A DNA stretch of 64,000 nucleotides from JACKAN01 sp964502735 (GTDB lineage Bacteria; Bdellovibrionota; Bdellovibrionia; Bdellovibrionales; UBA1609), in the NCBI GenBank assembly GCA_964502735.1, contig CAZCYD010000005.1, positions 1 to 64,000 of the forward strand, given 5' to 3'. Numbering within the stretch: position 1 is the stretch's first letter; every line of letters starts with the position of its first letter. The notes under the pieces are model-generated. The model was given only the letters and a program-made list of their open reading frames with translations. It had not been told where the DNA came from and did no database searches. The translations under genes were made by a program, and so were the position numbers. Of the stretch, positions 1 through 7,411 are shown one piece after another.

Positions 1-1
1 G

Positions 2-733
2 GGAAGGTCACAGTCGAATTGGGTGAACTTGAGTGTTCTGGCAGTAGCAATGGGCCATGTTCACGAAAGCCAGCTGCGCGAAGCTAGAACTGCTGGGGTT
101 AAAATTTACTCTATATATGACATCATAAAAGAGAGCTTGTTGTTAAAGCCACTGTACGAAGCTGGTGAAAGTGTTCCTTCTTACGTTGTTGAAGTCTTGA
201 GATATGAAGAGTCGGCAAAGTTTTTACTGCAGTTGAGGCATAATTTTTACGCGTTAATTGTAGCTAGCCGTTTAAGCAATTTTGAGGAGAATTTTTGGAC
301 TCAACTTAGGCATCTTTTTTGGGGCTGGGAAGTCGATCCAAGTCAGTTTAATCGAGCCCAATACGAGATGTTTGGTGATATATTGGACAGAGGATTTGAG
401 ACCAAATTATTTTTAAATCAAATTCAGGAACCTGTGCAAGTCGCTAAAGTGGTCGAGCGTCTTTTTAAGAATCTAACTTGGGTCATTGTAGACGATGAAC
501 CATTTAAAAGCCTAATAAAACAAATGGGGATGATACCAAGTCAGGATCAAGTTAAAAGATTTCAAATACGTCTCGATTACCAACCTAGCGTGAACACCTT
601 GGCAGAAAAGCTCGTTGTTGACCTAAATAGCTATACGGGTTCAACTCTTTTTGTCTTTAATCGCGAGGCTCATAAAAGAGCTCAAGAAGAGGACAAAGAG
701 AATGAAGATAAACCCTGGTGGAAGATTTGGTAG
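2..733 (+). CDS. Hypothetical protein, probably 5'-truncated by the window edge
   Basis: The reading frame is open to the left edge (no stop from base 2). The GTG at 23 is therefore only the first visible start, and the true N-terminus may lie outside the window. About 240 residues are visible. I do not recognise the family. There is no signal peptide or obvious membrane segment in the visible part. The C-terminus is strongly charged (a run of Glu, Asp and Lys) and ends in Trp-Trp-Lys-Ile-Trp. It converges on lexA, whose stop is only a few bases downstream. A cytoplasmic protein is inferred from composition only. Confidence 0.6.
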   Translation, partial: GRSQSNWVNLSVLAVAMGHVHESQLREARTAGVKIYSIYDIIKESLLLKPLYEAGESVPSYVVEVLRYEESAKFLLQLRHNFYALIVASRLSNFEENFWTQLRHLFWGWEVDPSQFNRAQYEMFGDILDRGFETKLFLNQIQEPVQVAKVVERLFKNLTWVIVDDEPFKSLIKQMGMIPSQDQVKRFQIRLDYQPSVNTLAEKLVVDLNSYTGSTLFVFNREAHKRAQEEDKENEDKPWWKIW

Positions 734-736
734 TAT

Positions 737-1501
737 TTAGGGATTGGAAAACTGGCGAATTAGACCCACAACTTTACCCTGGATTTCCACTTTTTCTGGC
801 GGATACCACATAGAGGACATATGAAAGTTGGAAGGGCGTAGTTCTACGAGATTTTCACCGTAGCTCTGATTGGGATAAAAAATACGCTTAACGGTAGCCT
901 CATCTTCAATTGTGGCTACAATTAGGTCCCCATTCTTTGCGTGGCGAGAATTTTCAACAATAATAATATCTCCATCTAGAATGCCCTCATCTATCATTGA
1001 TTGCCCAACAACTTTAAGTGCATAAGTATTGTGAGCCTGGCTGACCAGAGACGGGGGTACATCAATATATTCGTCGTATGTTTTAGCTTCAAGTGGAAGT
1101 CCTGCCGCGACTTTTCCACATAAAGGGAGGGAGAGAGATTCCGACACGGGTCTGTGGGTGTGGGAAGACTGAGGTGTCGAAACCTCTCTCTTAGGAGTAG
1201 AGCCTACGAATGGCGTTAGGCTTTTGTCTTTCAAATTATGTATGTGGGCCTTTAGACTGTCTGCCGGGTGTAATAATTGAATGGCCCTTTTTTGATTGCC
1301 CCCGGGGATGAAAATATAGTTTTTTCTGGAGAGCTGTTGCAGATACCTTTGGACAGAGGTCAAAGATGCAAACCCAAAATTTTGTTTGATTTCTTGGAAA
1401 GTTGGCGAAATCCCCTCACTTTTAAGATAGGACTCAACAAATTCCAAAACTCTTTTTTCTTTTTGAGTTAAAGAGTGTAATGGCATCTGAGGCTTTTGCA
1501 C
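737..1501 (-). CDS. lexA: LexA-type SOS repressor
   Basis: Transcriptional repressor of the SOS regulon, inactivated by RecA-stimulated self-cleavage. Residues 10-77 form the LexA winged-helix DNA-binding domain. Residues about 125-254 are the S24 peptidase domain, with a cleavage bond at Ala133-Gly134 (VAAG), nucleophile Ser168 in GQSM and Lys205 in the ATVKR motif. At 254 residues it is about 50 longer than E. coli LexA. The excess is a Ser/Thr/Pro-rich linker, residues about 80-125, between the two domains. The gene ends close to the convergent upstream gene. The matching recA and recX are at the other end of the window. Identification is firm; operator recognition is not determined. Confidence 0.95.
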   Translation of the reverse strand: MQKPQMPLHSLTQKEKRVLEFVESYLKSEGISPTFQEIKQNFGFASLTSVQRYLQQLSRKNYIFIPGGNQKRAIQLLHPADSLKAHIHNLKDKSLTPFVGSTPKREVSTPQSSHTHRPVSESLSLPLCGKVAAGLPLEAKTYDEYIDVPPSLVSQAHNTYALKVVGQSMIDEGILDGDIIIVENSRHAKNGDLIVATIEDEATVKRIFYPNQSYGENLVELRPSNFHMSSMWYPPEKVEIQGKVVGLIRQFSNP

Positions 1502-1534
1502 TTTAGTTTCTCCAAATATGAACTACTGAAAACG

Positions 1535-1565
1535 TGTAAGTAAAGCAAATATAATATGTAAGTTA
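1535..1565 (-). promoter_or_regulatory. Direct repeat TGTAAGTWA upstream of lexA, candidate operator half-sites
   Basis: TGTAAGTAA (1535-1543) and TGTAAGTTA (1557-1565) are spaced 22 bp start to start, about two helical turns, 34-64 bp upstream of the lexA start codon. On the gene strand they read TTACTTACA and TAACTTACA. They resemble the TTAC half of the TTACN3GTAA box reported for Bdellovibrio LexA, but no complete box is present here. An autoregulatory role is a guess. Confidence 0.25.
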
Positions 1566-1626
1566 TGCGTATGTCAACATTGCAACTTTTATGATGCGCA
1601 ATATTATTATGTGTATTATAGGAGCC

Positions 1627-1962
1627 CTATTGTTTTGGAGAGTCTTGTGGAAGGACAACTAGATTAGATTTGTCCCTTTTAAATTTTAAGGAAGCTCCCT
1701 CTTCGCCAAGCTCCTCCACGGAGATTATAGAATAAATGGAGAGATGCAAACTCTTCACATTTTCTAATCTTTTTTTGAGATGCTCTTCAGAGGGCTTAAT
1801 CAAGAGAGGATTCTCCTCGAAAACAAAATCAGAAATACACACAAAGCTAAGGCCAAGGGGAGAATCATAAATTCGATGGGCCTTTAAAGATACAATTTCA
1901 CCACTTTTGGGATCGCGATAATGAATGAGGAAGAGAGTTTTTGTAGCTTTATGATTTGCCAT
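1627..1962 (-). CDS. DUF1820-like small protein
   Basis: A 111-residue protein without signal peptide. It follows the DUF1820 pattern: an N-terminal LIHYRDPKSGEIVSLKAHRIY segment (strand-rich), then a central region ending in PSEEHLKKRLENVKSLHLSI and a C-terminal acidic ISVEELGEEG stretch. That matches the conserved order in this proteobacterial family, in which a conserved Pro-Ser/Gly-Glu-Glu-x-Leu-Lys motif precedes a hydrophobic strand. The function of the family is unknown. It stands alone, in the same direction as lexA and about 125 bp upstream of the lexA start, and is divergent from ung. Family assignment is from pattern memory only. Confidence 0.7.
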   Translation of the reverse strand: MANHKATKTLFLIHYRDPKSGEIVSLKAHRIYDSPLGLSFVCISDFVFEENPLLIKPSEEHLKKRLENVKSLHLSIYSIISVEELGEEGASLKFKRDKSNLVVLPQDSPKQ

Positions 1963-2072
1963 GTGTAGGGATTTACTAATAAAAGGGTCTTGCTAAAAGA
2001 ATAAATGCATCGCATTATTATTGAATTAATGTCTGTACCTTTAGAAGAATTGCGAGTTATTTCCTGTAGTTG

Positions 2073-2837
2073 ATGGAACAAAAACACAGTCTGAACGATT
2101 CGAATGTGCCCGAGATAAAGCCCAATGCAAAGATCATTAAAGGCGACAATACTAAGGGCAATATTAAAATAGAAGAAAGTTGGAGGTCTCGCCTCATTGG
2201 GGAATTTGCCAAGAGTTACATGAAGGATCTTAAACAATTTTTGCAAAGGGAAAAGCAAAGTAGAAAGTTAATTTTTCCTCAAGGCAAAGAGTTCTTTTTA
2301 GCTTTTAACTCGACTCCATTTGACAAGGTAAAGGTGGTAATACTGGGGCAAGACCCTTATCATGGTCCGAATCAAGCCCATGGATTAAGTTTTTCTGTTA
2401 AACCAGGGGTGCAAATCCCCCCTTCTCTGCAAAACATATATAAAGAACTTTATCGGGACACTGGGTTCACAATCCCTAAACATGGACATTTGCAAACATG
2501 GGCCGAGAGAGGGGTGTTGCTTCTAAACGCTACTTTGTCTGTAGAGGCGGGGCGAGCCGGCTCTCACCAAAATAAGGGATGGGAAGAATTCACAGATAAG
2601 GTTGTTCAGGTTCTAAATGAACAGAGAGAAAACTTAGTTTTCATGCTGTGGGGGAGTTATGCACAAAAAAAGGGCCAAAGCATTGACTCTCAACGCCACC
2701 TAGTACTCAAAGCCCCTCACCCCTCGCCTCTTTCTGCCCACAGAGGTTTTCTGGGTTGTGGACATTTTTCTAAGGCGAATGCTTATTTGATATCTAAGGG
2801 ATTAGAACCCATAGACTGGAGTCTCCCAGAGGTATAG
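2073..2837 (+). CDS. ung: Uracil-DNA glycosylase, family 1
   Basis: Removes uracil from DNA as the first step of base excision repair. The water-activating motif GQDPYH is at residues 92-97, with the catalytic Asp at 94. The uracil-binding LLLNATLSV segment follows around 149-157, and the minor-groove loop HPSPLSAHRGF is at 216-226, which contains the catalytic His. The protein is 254 residues; the N-terminal 30 or so residues before the conserved core are low-complexity and poorly conserved in the family. A TTG lies immediately before the ATG at 2073, and I prefer the ATG. It is divergent from the DUF1820-like gene and followed closely by dppA. Confidence 0.95.
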   Translation: MEQKHSLNDSNVPEIKPNAKIIKGDNTKGNIKIEESWRSRLIGEFAKSYMKDLKQFLQREKQSRKLIFPQGKEFFLAFNSTPFDKVKVVILGQDPYHGPNQAHGLSFSVKPGVQIPPSLQNIYKELYRDTGFTIPKHGHLQTWAERGVLLLNATLSVEAGRAGSHQNKGWEEFTDKVVQVLNEQRENLVFMLWGSYAQKKGQSIDSQRHLVLKAPHPSPLSAHRGFLGCGHFSKANAYLISKGLEPIDWSLPEV

Positions 2838-2875
2838 AGTCATAAAGTCACGTTTAACATGGAGGACTTTGAGAT

Positions 2876-4483
2876 ATGAGAAAACTTTTTGTATTTGGTT
2901 CCATTGGGCTCATCACTCTAATTGCAAATATGCTAGTTGCAAACATGGCTTTTGCTAAAAAAACATTTGTTTATTGTTCTGAAGCGAGTCCCAAACTATT
3001 CAACCCCCAATTAGCCGTGGATGGACCAACACTAAATGCGACTTCGCAAACAATTTATAATAATTTAGTTGAGTTTAAGCATGGTAGTACAGAAATTGTG
3101 CCTGCCCTGGCTGAATCTTGGCAGGTTGATAAGAAGGCCACAACCTACACGTTTCAATTGCGCAAAGGAGTGAAGTTTCACACTACTGATTTTTTTACTC
3201 CCACGCGGGACTTTAAAGCTCAGGATGTTTTATTTTCCTTCAACCGAATGAGAGACAAAGAGCATCCTTTTCACAAAGTTAGTGGAGGCCTCTATCAATA
3301 TTTTGATGGCATGGGAATGGGAAAGCTCATTAAAGATATCCGCAAAGTCGACGACTATAAAATTCAAATAGAACTCCACAAGCCCGAAGCTCCATTTTTA
3401 GCTAACCTTGCCATGGGATTTTCGAGTATCTTATCAGAAGAGTATGGAGAGTTCCTCGCAAAGAAAAATCAAAAGGACAAAATGGACACAGAGCCTGTCG
3501 GTACGGGACCTTTTGTGTTTAAAAAATATGTAAAGGACAATTTGATTCGTTATGCGGCTCACCCTCAATATTTTGGCGGGACTTCAAAAATTGACAACTT
3601 AGTTTTTTCTATCACCCCAGATCCAAGTGTACGATTCCAAAAGCTAAAAGCTGGAGAGTGTCACTTTATTGCCGAGCCTTCTCCGGCAGACATTTTGAAA
3701 ATTACTAGCGACAAAAAGTTCACTGTAATTAAGACAGAGGGCCTTAATGTTGGTTACTTGGCTTTCAACACTCAAAAAAAACCTTTTGATAATCCACTTG
3801 TTCGTCAGGCCATTAATCAAGCTTTGAATCGTGATGCCTATATTGAAGCTATTTTTCTAGGCAATGCACAAAAAGCTAAGAACCCAATCCCTCCAACAAT
3901 GTGGAGTTACAATAACAAAATAAAACCTTATGAATACAATCCCGAAGAGGCTAAAAAGCTACTGGTTCGGGCCGGATACCCGAATGGTTTTGAAACAGAG
4001 TTGTGGACCCTGCCGGTTTCACGACCCTATAATCCCAATGGCAAGAAAATGGGCGAGATGATGCAATCGGATTTAGCTCGAGTGGGTATTAAAGCAAAAC
4101 TTGTTACATACAAGTGGGCTGAGTATTTGAGTAAGGCTGCAAAAGGGGAGCACCAACTTTTGCAATTGGGTTGGACGGGAGACAACGGAGACCCTGATAA
4201 TTTCTTGGGAACACTTTTGGGTTGTGAGGCTATTGAGAATGGTAGTAACTACGCGAGATGGTGCGATAAAGACTTTCAGCAACATATAGAAAAAGCAAAG
4301 GTGACAACCGTGCACCAAGAAAGGGTTCAACACTACGAAAAGGCGCAAGAAATTTTTAAAACGCAAGTTCCATGGGTGGCCATTGCTCACTCAACAGTGT
4401 TTAAGGCTATGACCAAAAAAGTGAAAGGTTATAAAGCCAGCCCCTTTGGAGTGGAGTCTTTTTTTGAATTGGATTTGGACTAG
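2876..4483 (+). CDS. dppA: Dipeptide ABC transporter periplasmic binding protein
   Basis: Periplasmic solute-binding protein of the SBP_bac_5 family that delivers di- or oligopeptides to an ABC permease. The signal peptide spans residues 1-27, ending AFA before KKTFVYC. The mature part follows E. coli DppA closely over its full length, including KKTFVYCSEASPKLFNPQL, PALAESW, YTFQLRKGVKFH, GLNVGYLAFNTQKKPFDNP and GWTGDNGDPDNF. It has 535 residues, the usual size. A strong ribosome binding site (GGAGG) precedes the ATG. Its stop overlaps the dppB start by one base, so the two are translationally coupled. Confidence 0.95.
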   Translation: MRKLFVFGSIGLITLIANMLVANMAFAKKTFVYCSEASPKLFNPQLAVDGPTLNATSQTIYNNLVEFKHGSTEIVPALAESWQVDKKATTYTFQLRKGVKFHTTDFFTPTRDFKAQDVLFSFNRMRDKEHPFHKVSGGLYQYFDGMGMGKLIKDIRKVDDYKIQIELHKPEAPFLANLAMGFSSILSEEYGEFLAKKNQKDKMDTEPVGTGPFVFKKYVKDNLIRYAAHPQYFGGTSKIDNLVFSITPDPSVRFQKLKAGECHFIAEPSPADILKITSDKKFTVIKTEGLNVGYLAFNTQKKPFDNPLVRQAINQALNRDAYIEAIFLGNAQKAKNPIPPTMWSYNNKIKPYEYNPEEAKKLLVRAGYPNGFETELWTLPVSRPYNPNGKKMGEMMQSDLARVGIKAKLVTYKWAEYLSKAAKGEHQLLQLGWTGDNGDPDNFLGTLLGCEAIENGSNYARWCDKDFQQHIEKAKVTTVHQERVQHYEKAQEIFKTQVPWVAIAHSTVFKAMTKKVKGYKASPFGVESFFELDLD

Positions 4484-5493
4484 TGCTGAGTCTTTTTAAG
4501 CAGCGCCTGTTGGCTTTTGTGCCGACACTCTTGGGAGTGTCTCTGTTGGCGTTTGGCCTTATTCGCCTCGCCCCTGGCGATCCTGTTTTGTTGATGTTAG
4601 GAGAGCGAGGGGCCACACCCGAAGTTTATAACAGTATGAAAGTGAGTCTGGGGTTAGACAAGTCTATCGGGGTACAATATTTACAATATTTGTGGCAACT
4701 TTTATCAGGCAATTTTGGCACCTCTATAGTTTCTCAGAGGCCAGTTTTAGAAGAATTTTTAGATCGTTTTCCCGCAACGATTGAACTGGGCTTGATGGGA
4801 ATGTTCATGGCCCTAGTATTAGGAGTTCCTTTTGGATTGATTTCTGCAGCGAAAAGAAAAACTCCAATTGATTACACTCTTATGGGGAGCGCTCTGTTGG
4901 GTTATTCCATGCCTATATTTTGGTGGGGCCTTTTGCTCATTATGTTTTTTTCAGTTCAACTCGGCTGGACGCCTGTTTCGGGACGGATCAGTGCCATGTA
5001 CGATGTAGAGGCTGTGACAGGTTTTTTATTTATAGACTCGTGGCTGAGCGAAGATTCGTGGCAAGTTTTTAAAAGTAGTTTTCATCATATTGTCTTACCT
5101 TCTTTCGTTTTAGGAACAATTCCCTTAGCCGTAATTGCGAGGATGACTCGCTCAAGCTTACTGGAAGTTCTGCGTGAAGATTATATCCGTACGGCTCGAG
5201 CCAAGGGTTTAACCGAAAGAGTTATTTTAGTCCGACACGCCTTAAAAAATGCGGCTATTCCAATTGTTACAGTTATAGGATTAATGTTGGGCACCGTTTT
5301 AACAGGAGCTATTCTCACGGAAACAATTTTCTCTTGGCCAGGAATAGGAAGGTGGTTTGTTCTCAGTGTAGAAGCACGAGATTATCCTGTTATTCAAGGA
5401 GGGATGATCTTAATAGCACTGACGATTATGTCAGTTAACTTGGCCGTTGATTTAGTTTACTTTATTGTGAATCCTACTTTGAGGGACAATTAG
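4483..5493 (+). CDS. dppB: Dipeptide ABC transporter permease, DppB type
   Basis: Inner-membrane permease subunit (BPD_transp_1) paired with DppC. A transmembrane helix is at residues about 9-30, followed by the family signature in which FGLIRLAPGDP precedes the periplasmic region, then a cluster of five helices. The EAA loop (ATPase contact), with LREDYIRTARAKGL, lies around residues 230-245. It has 336 residues, as in the family. The GTG start overlaps the dppA stop by one base (TAGTG). It belongs to the dppABC run; no cognate DppD/DppF ATPase gene follows. Confidence 0.95.
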   Translation: MLSLFKQRLLAFVPTLLGVSLLAFGLIRLAPGDPVLLMLGERGATPEVYNSMKVSLGLDKSIGVQYLQYLWQLLSGNFGTSIVSQRPVLEEFLDRFPATIELGLMGMFMALVLGVPFGLISAAKRKTPIDYTLMGSALLGYSMPIFWWGLLLIMFFSVQLGWTPVSGRISAMYDVEAVTGFLFIDSWLSEDSWQVFKSSFHHIVLPSFVLGTIPLAVIARMTRSSLLEVLREDYIRTARAKGLTERVILVRHALKNAAIPIVTVIGLMLGTVLTGAILTETIFSWPGIGRWFVLSVEARDYPVIQGGMILIALTIMSVNLAVDLVYFIVNPTLRDN

Positions 5494-6341
5494 TGATAAT
5501 GTTAACTCAGCGTTTTTTTCAAAATAAAGCGGCTTTTTTAGGCTTTATTATTTTGTTGGGTTTTATTCTGGTTGCTCTCTTAGCTCCGTTGCTTTCTCCA
5601 TATCCTCCCGATCAGATATTTCACGGTAACTACAATTTGCCTCCCGTTTGGGCGGGGGGAGTGTCAGAACACTTAATGGGAACTGATGATATTGGAAGAG
5701 ATGTTTACAGTCGTCTTATTTTTGGATCTCGAATTTCATTGATCGCGGGGTTTCTCGTTGTGCTGCTGTCAATGTTTGTGGGAGTCAGTTTGGGTTTGAT
5801 TGCAGGTTTTATGGGGAGTTGGGTAGATCAAGTTATAATGAGATTTGTAGACATTCTCATGACCTTACCAAGTATTTTACTGGCTATAGTGATAGTGGCT
5901 ATTCTGGGGCCCAACTTACAGAATGGTATTATTGCTGTGAGTATTGTGTATTTGCCAAATTATATAAGAGTGGTGAGAGGAGCCGTCATGGCTGAGAAAA
6001 AAAAATCCTATATAGAAGCCTGTCAGTGCTTTGGTGCAGGCCCTTGGAGGCAGTTGGTTTTGAATATTTTGCCGAATTGCATGGCTCCAATTATTGTTTT
6101 GGCTAGCTTAGGTTTCAGCGAAGGAATTCTCAACGTAGCGGCTTTAGGGTTTCTCGGCCTTGGTGCTCAACCTCCCACTCCGGAATGGGGGGTGATGTTA
6201 GCCGATGCGAAATCTTTTATTGAAACTTCACCCTGGCTAGTGAGCTTACCTGGCTTGTGCATATTAATTGTTGTGCTATCCTTTAATATGTTGGGTGATG
6301 GACTGAGAGATGCTCTCGATCCCAAACTAAAGGGGCAGTAG
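5493..6341 (+). CDS. dppC: Dipeptide ABC transporter permease, DppC type
   Basis: Second inner-membrane permease subunit. It has an N-terminal helix (about residues 12-34) followed by the DppC-type segment HLMGTDDIGRDVYSRLIFGSRISL, in which GTDxxGRD is diagnostic. The EAA loop with KKKSYIEACQCFGAGPWR is near residues 168-186 and the C-terminal segment ends LGDGLRDALDPKLKG. It has 282 residues, full length. The GTG at 5493 overlaps the dppB stop by one base; an ATG six bases later is an alternative start. It is followed two bases later by aroB rather than by the ATPase genes usual in dpp operons. Confidence 0.95.
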   Translation: MIMLTQRFFQNKAAFLGFIILLGFILVALLAPLLSPYPPDQIFHGNYNLPPVWAGGVSEHLMGTDDIGRDVYSRLIFGSRISLIAGFLVVLLSMFVGVSLGLIAGFMGSWVDQVIMRFVDILMTLPSILLAIVIVAILGPNLQNGIIAVSIVYLPNYIRVVRGAVMAEKKKSYIEACQCFGAGPWRQLVLNILPNCMAPIIVLASLGFSEGILNVAALGFLGLGAQPPTPEWGVMLADAKSFIETSPWLVSLPGLCILIVVLSFNMLGDGLRDALDPKLKGQ

Positions 6342-6342
6342 C

Positions 6343-7401
6343 GTGAACTTTGAATCAAAGCGAATTTTTTTAGAAGAAATACCCAGTTCTAATTCATTAA
6401 TTCAAAGTCTAAATATGAATCAAGATGAAACTTTTTTATTAATCTATGATAAGTGTTTAGAAAAATTATTCCCCCAATTTATAGATGGCTACAGTCTGAA
6501 GTATGGGGTTGAAAGTGGAGAGACTCTTAAAGACCTTAATGAGTTTCCCAATCATGTTAAAAACCTTCTTCATTTGTTGCGAGATGTATCACCTAAAAAG
6601 CTTACAGTTGTAGCGGCTGGAGGAGGAACAGTAGGGGATTTCTCTGGGTTCTTTGCCAGTTGCTTTAAAAGAGGTGTAAATTTAATCCATATGCCAACGA
6701 CTTGGCTTGCCGCTATAGATTCTTCTCATGGAGGGAAGACAGCTCTAAATGTTGGAGGCATTAAAAACCAAATTGGTTCTTTTTATCCAGCACGGGCAAT
6801 TGTACTAGTGGAAAACGTATTTAAAACTTTGAGCGTAGAAACAATGACTTCCGGAGTGGGAGAATTACTTAAAATAGGCTTTATAAATTCACCTCAGATT
6901 TTAAAGGAATTGCATGCTAATCCCACGCGAGAACTCGAGTTTTCAAAATTCTGGCGGTTATTGCCATTGGCTATTGATGGGAAAATGAAGATAGTTTTAG
7001 AGGACCCTTTTGAGCAAGGAACGATAAGACAAAAGCTCAATCTTGGTCACACATTGGGTCATGCTATAGAGTCCAAGTATCGGATTGATCATGGCTTGGC
7101 TGTTTTACAGGGAATGGCTTTCGCTCTCTATTGGAGTCGAGAAAAGAAGCTCATGGAGATGTCGTATTTTGAGCAATGTAGAGAGCTCATACAAAAGTAT
7201 TTGGATACAGAAGATTTAAATTCTGCGGCAGCCTATAAGTTTGATGAATCAGAGTTGATAGATCTATTGGCGCAGGATAAGAAGCGAACCCAAAAAGATC
7301 AGATTAATTTTATTTTTATGACAGGTCCAAGTGAAGTCAGCGTTCAGCCTGTTACCATAGGGGATTTAGTGAAAGAAGCAAAACGTCAGGGTTACTTGTG
7401 A
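6343..7401 (+). CDS. aroB: 3-Dehydroquinate synthase
   Basis: NAD- and metal-dependent enzyme converting DAHP to 3-dehydroquinate, the second shikimate-pathway step. Diagnostic motifs include AAGGGTVGDFSGFFAS near residue 90, MPTTWLAAIDSSHGGKTALN near 118-137, the metal-ligand Glu in GVGELLK, and the His-containing LNLGHTLGHAIES near 235. It has 352 residues, which is normal. The GTG start sits one base after the dppC stop. The next gene, aroKDE, begins 10 bp downstream, so these genes probably share a transcript. Placement behind a peptide-transport gene set is unusual. Confidence 0.93.
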   Translation: MNFESKRIFLEEIPSSNSLIQSLNMNQDETFLLIYDKCLEKLFPQFIDGYSLKYGVESGETLKDLNEFPNHVKNLLHLLRDVSPKKLTVVAAGGGTVGDFSGFFASCFKRGVNLIHMPTTWLAAIDSSHGGKTALNVGGIKNQIGSFYPARAIVLVENVFKTLSVETMTSGVGELLKIGFINSPQILKELHANPTRELEFSKFWRLLPLAIDGKMKIVLEDPFEQGTIRQKLNLGHTLGHAIESKYRIDHGLAVLQGMAFALYWSREKKLMEMSYFEQCRELIQKYLDTEDLNSAAAYKFDESELIDLLAQDKKRTQKDQINFIFMTGPSEVSVQPVTIGDLVKEAKRQGYL

Positions 7402-7411
7402 GTGAGATGTC

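Noticed and set aside
1502..1626. Canonical Bdellovibrio-type LexA box TTACN3GTAA upstream of lexA
   Set aside because: There is no complete match on either strand; only the TGTAAGTWA direct repeats are present.
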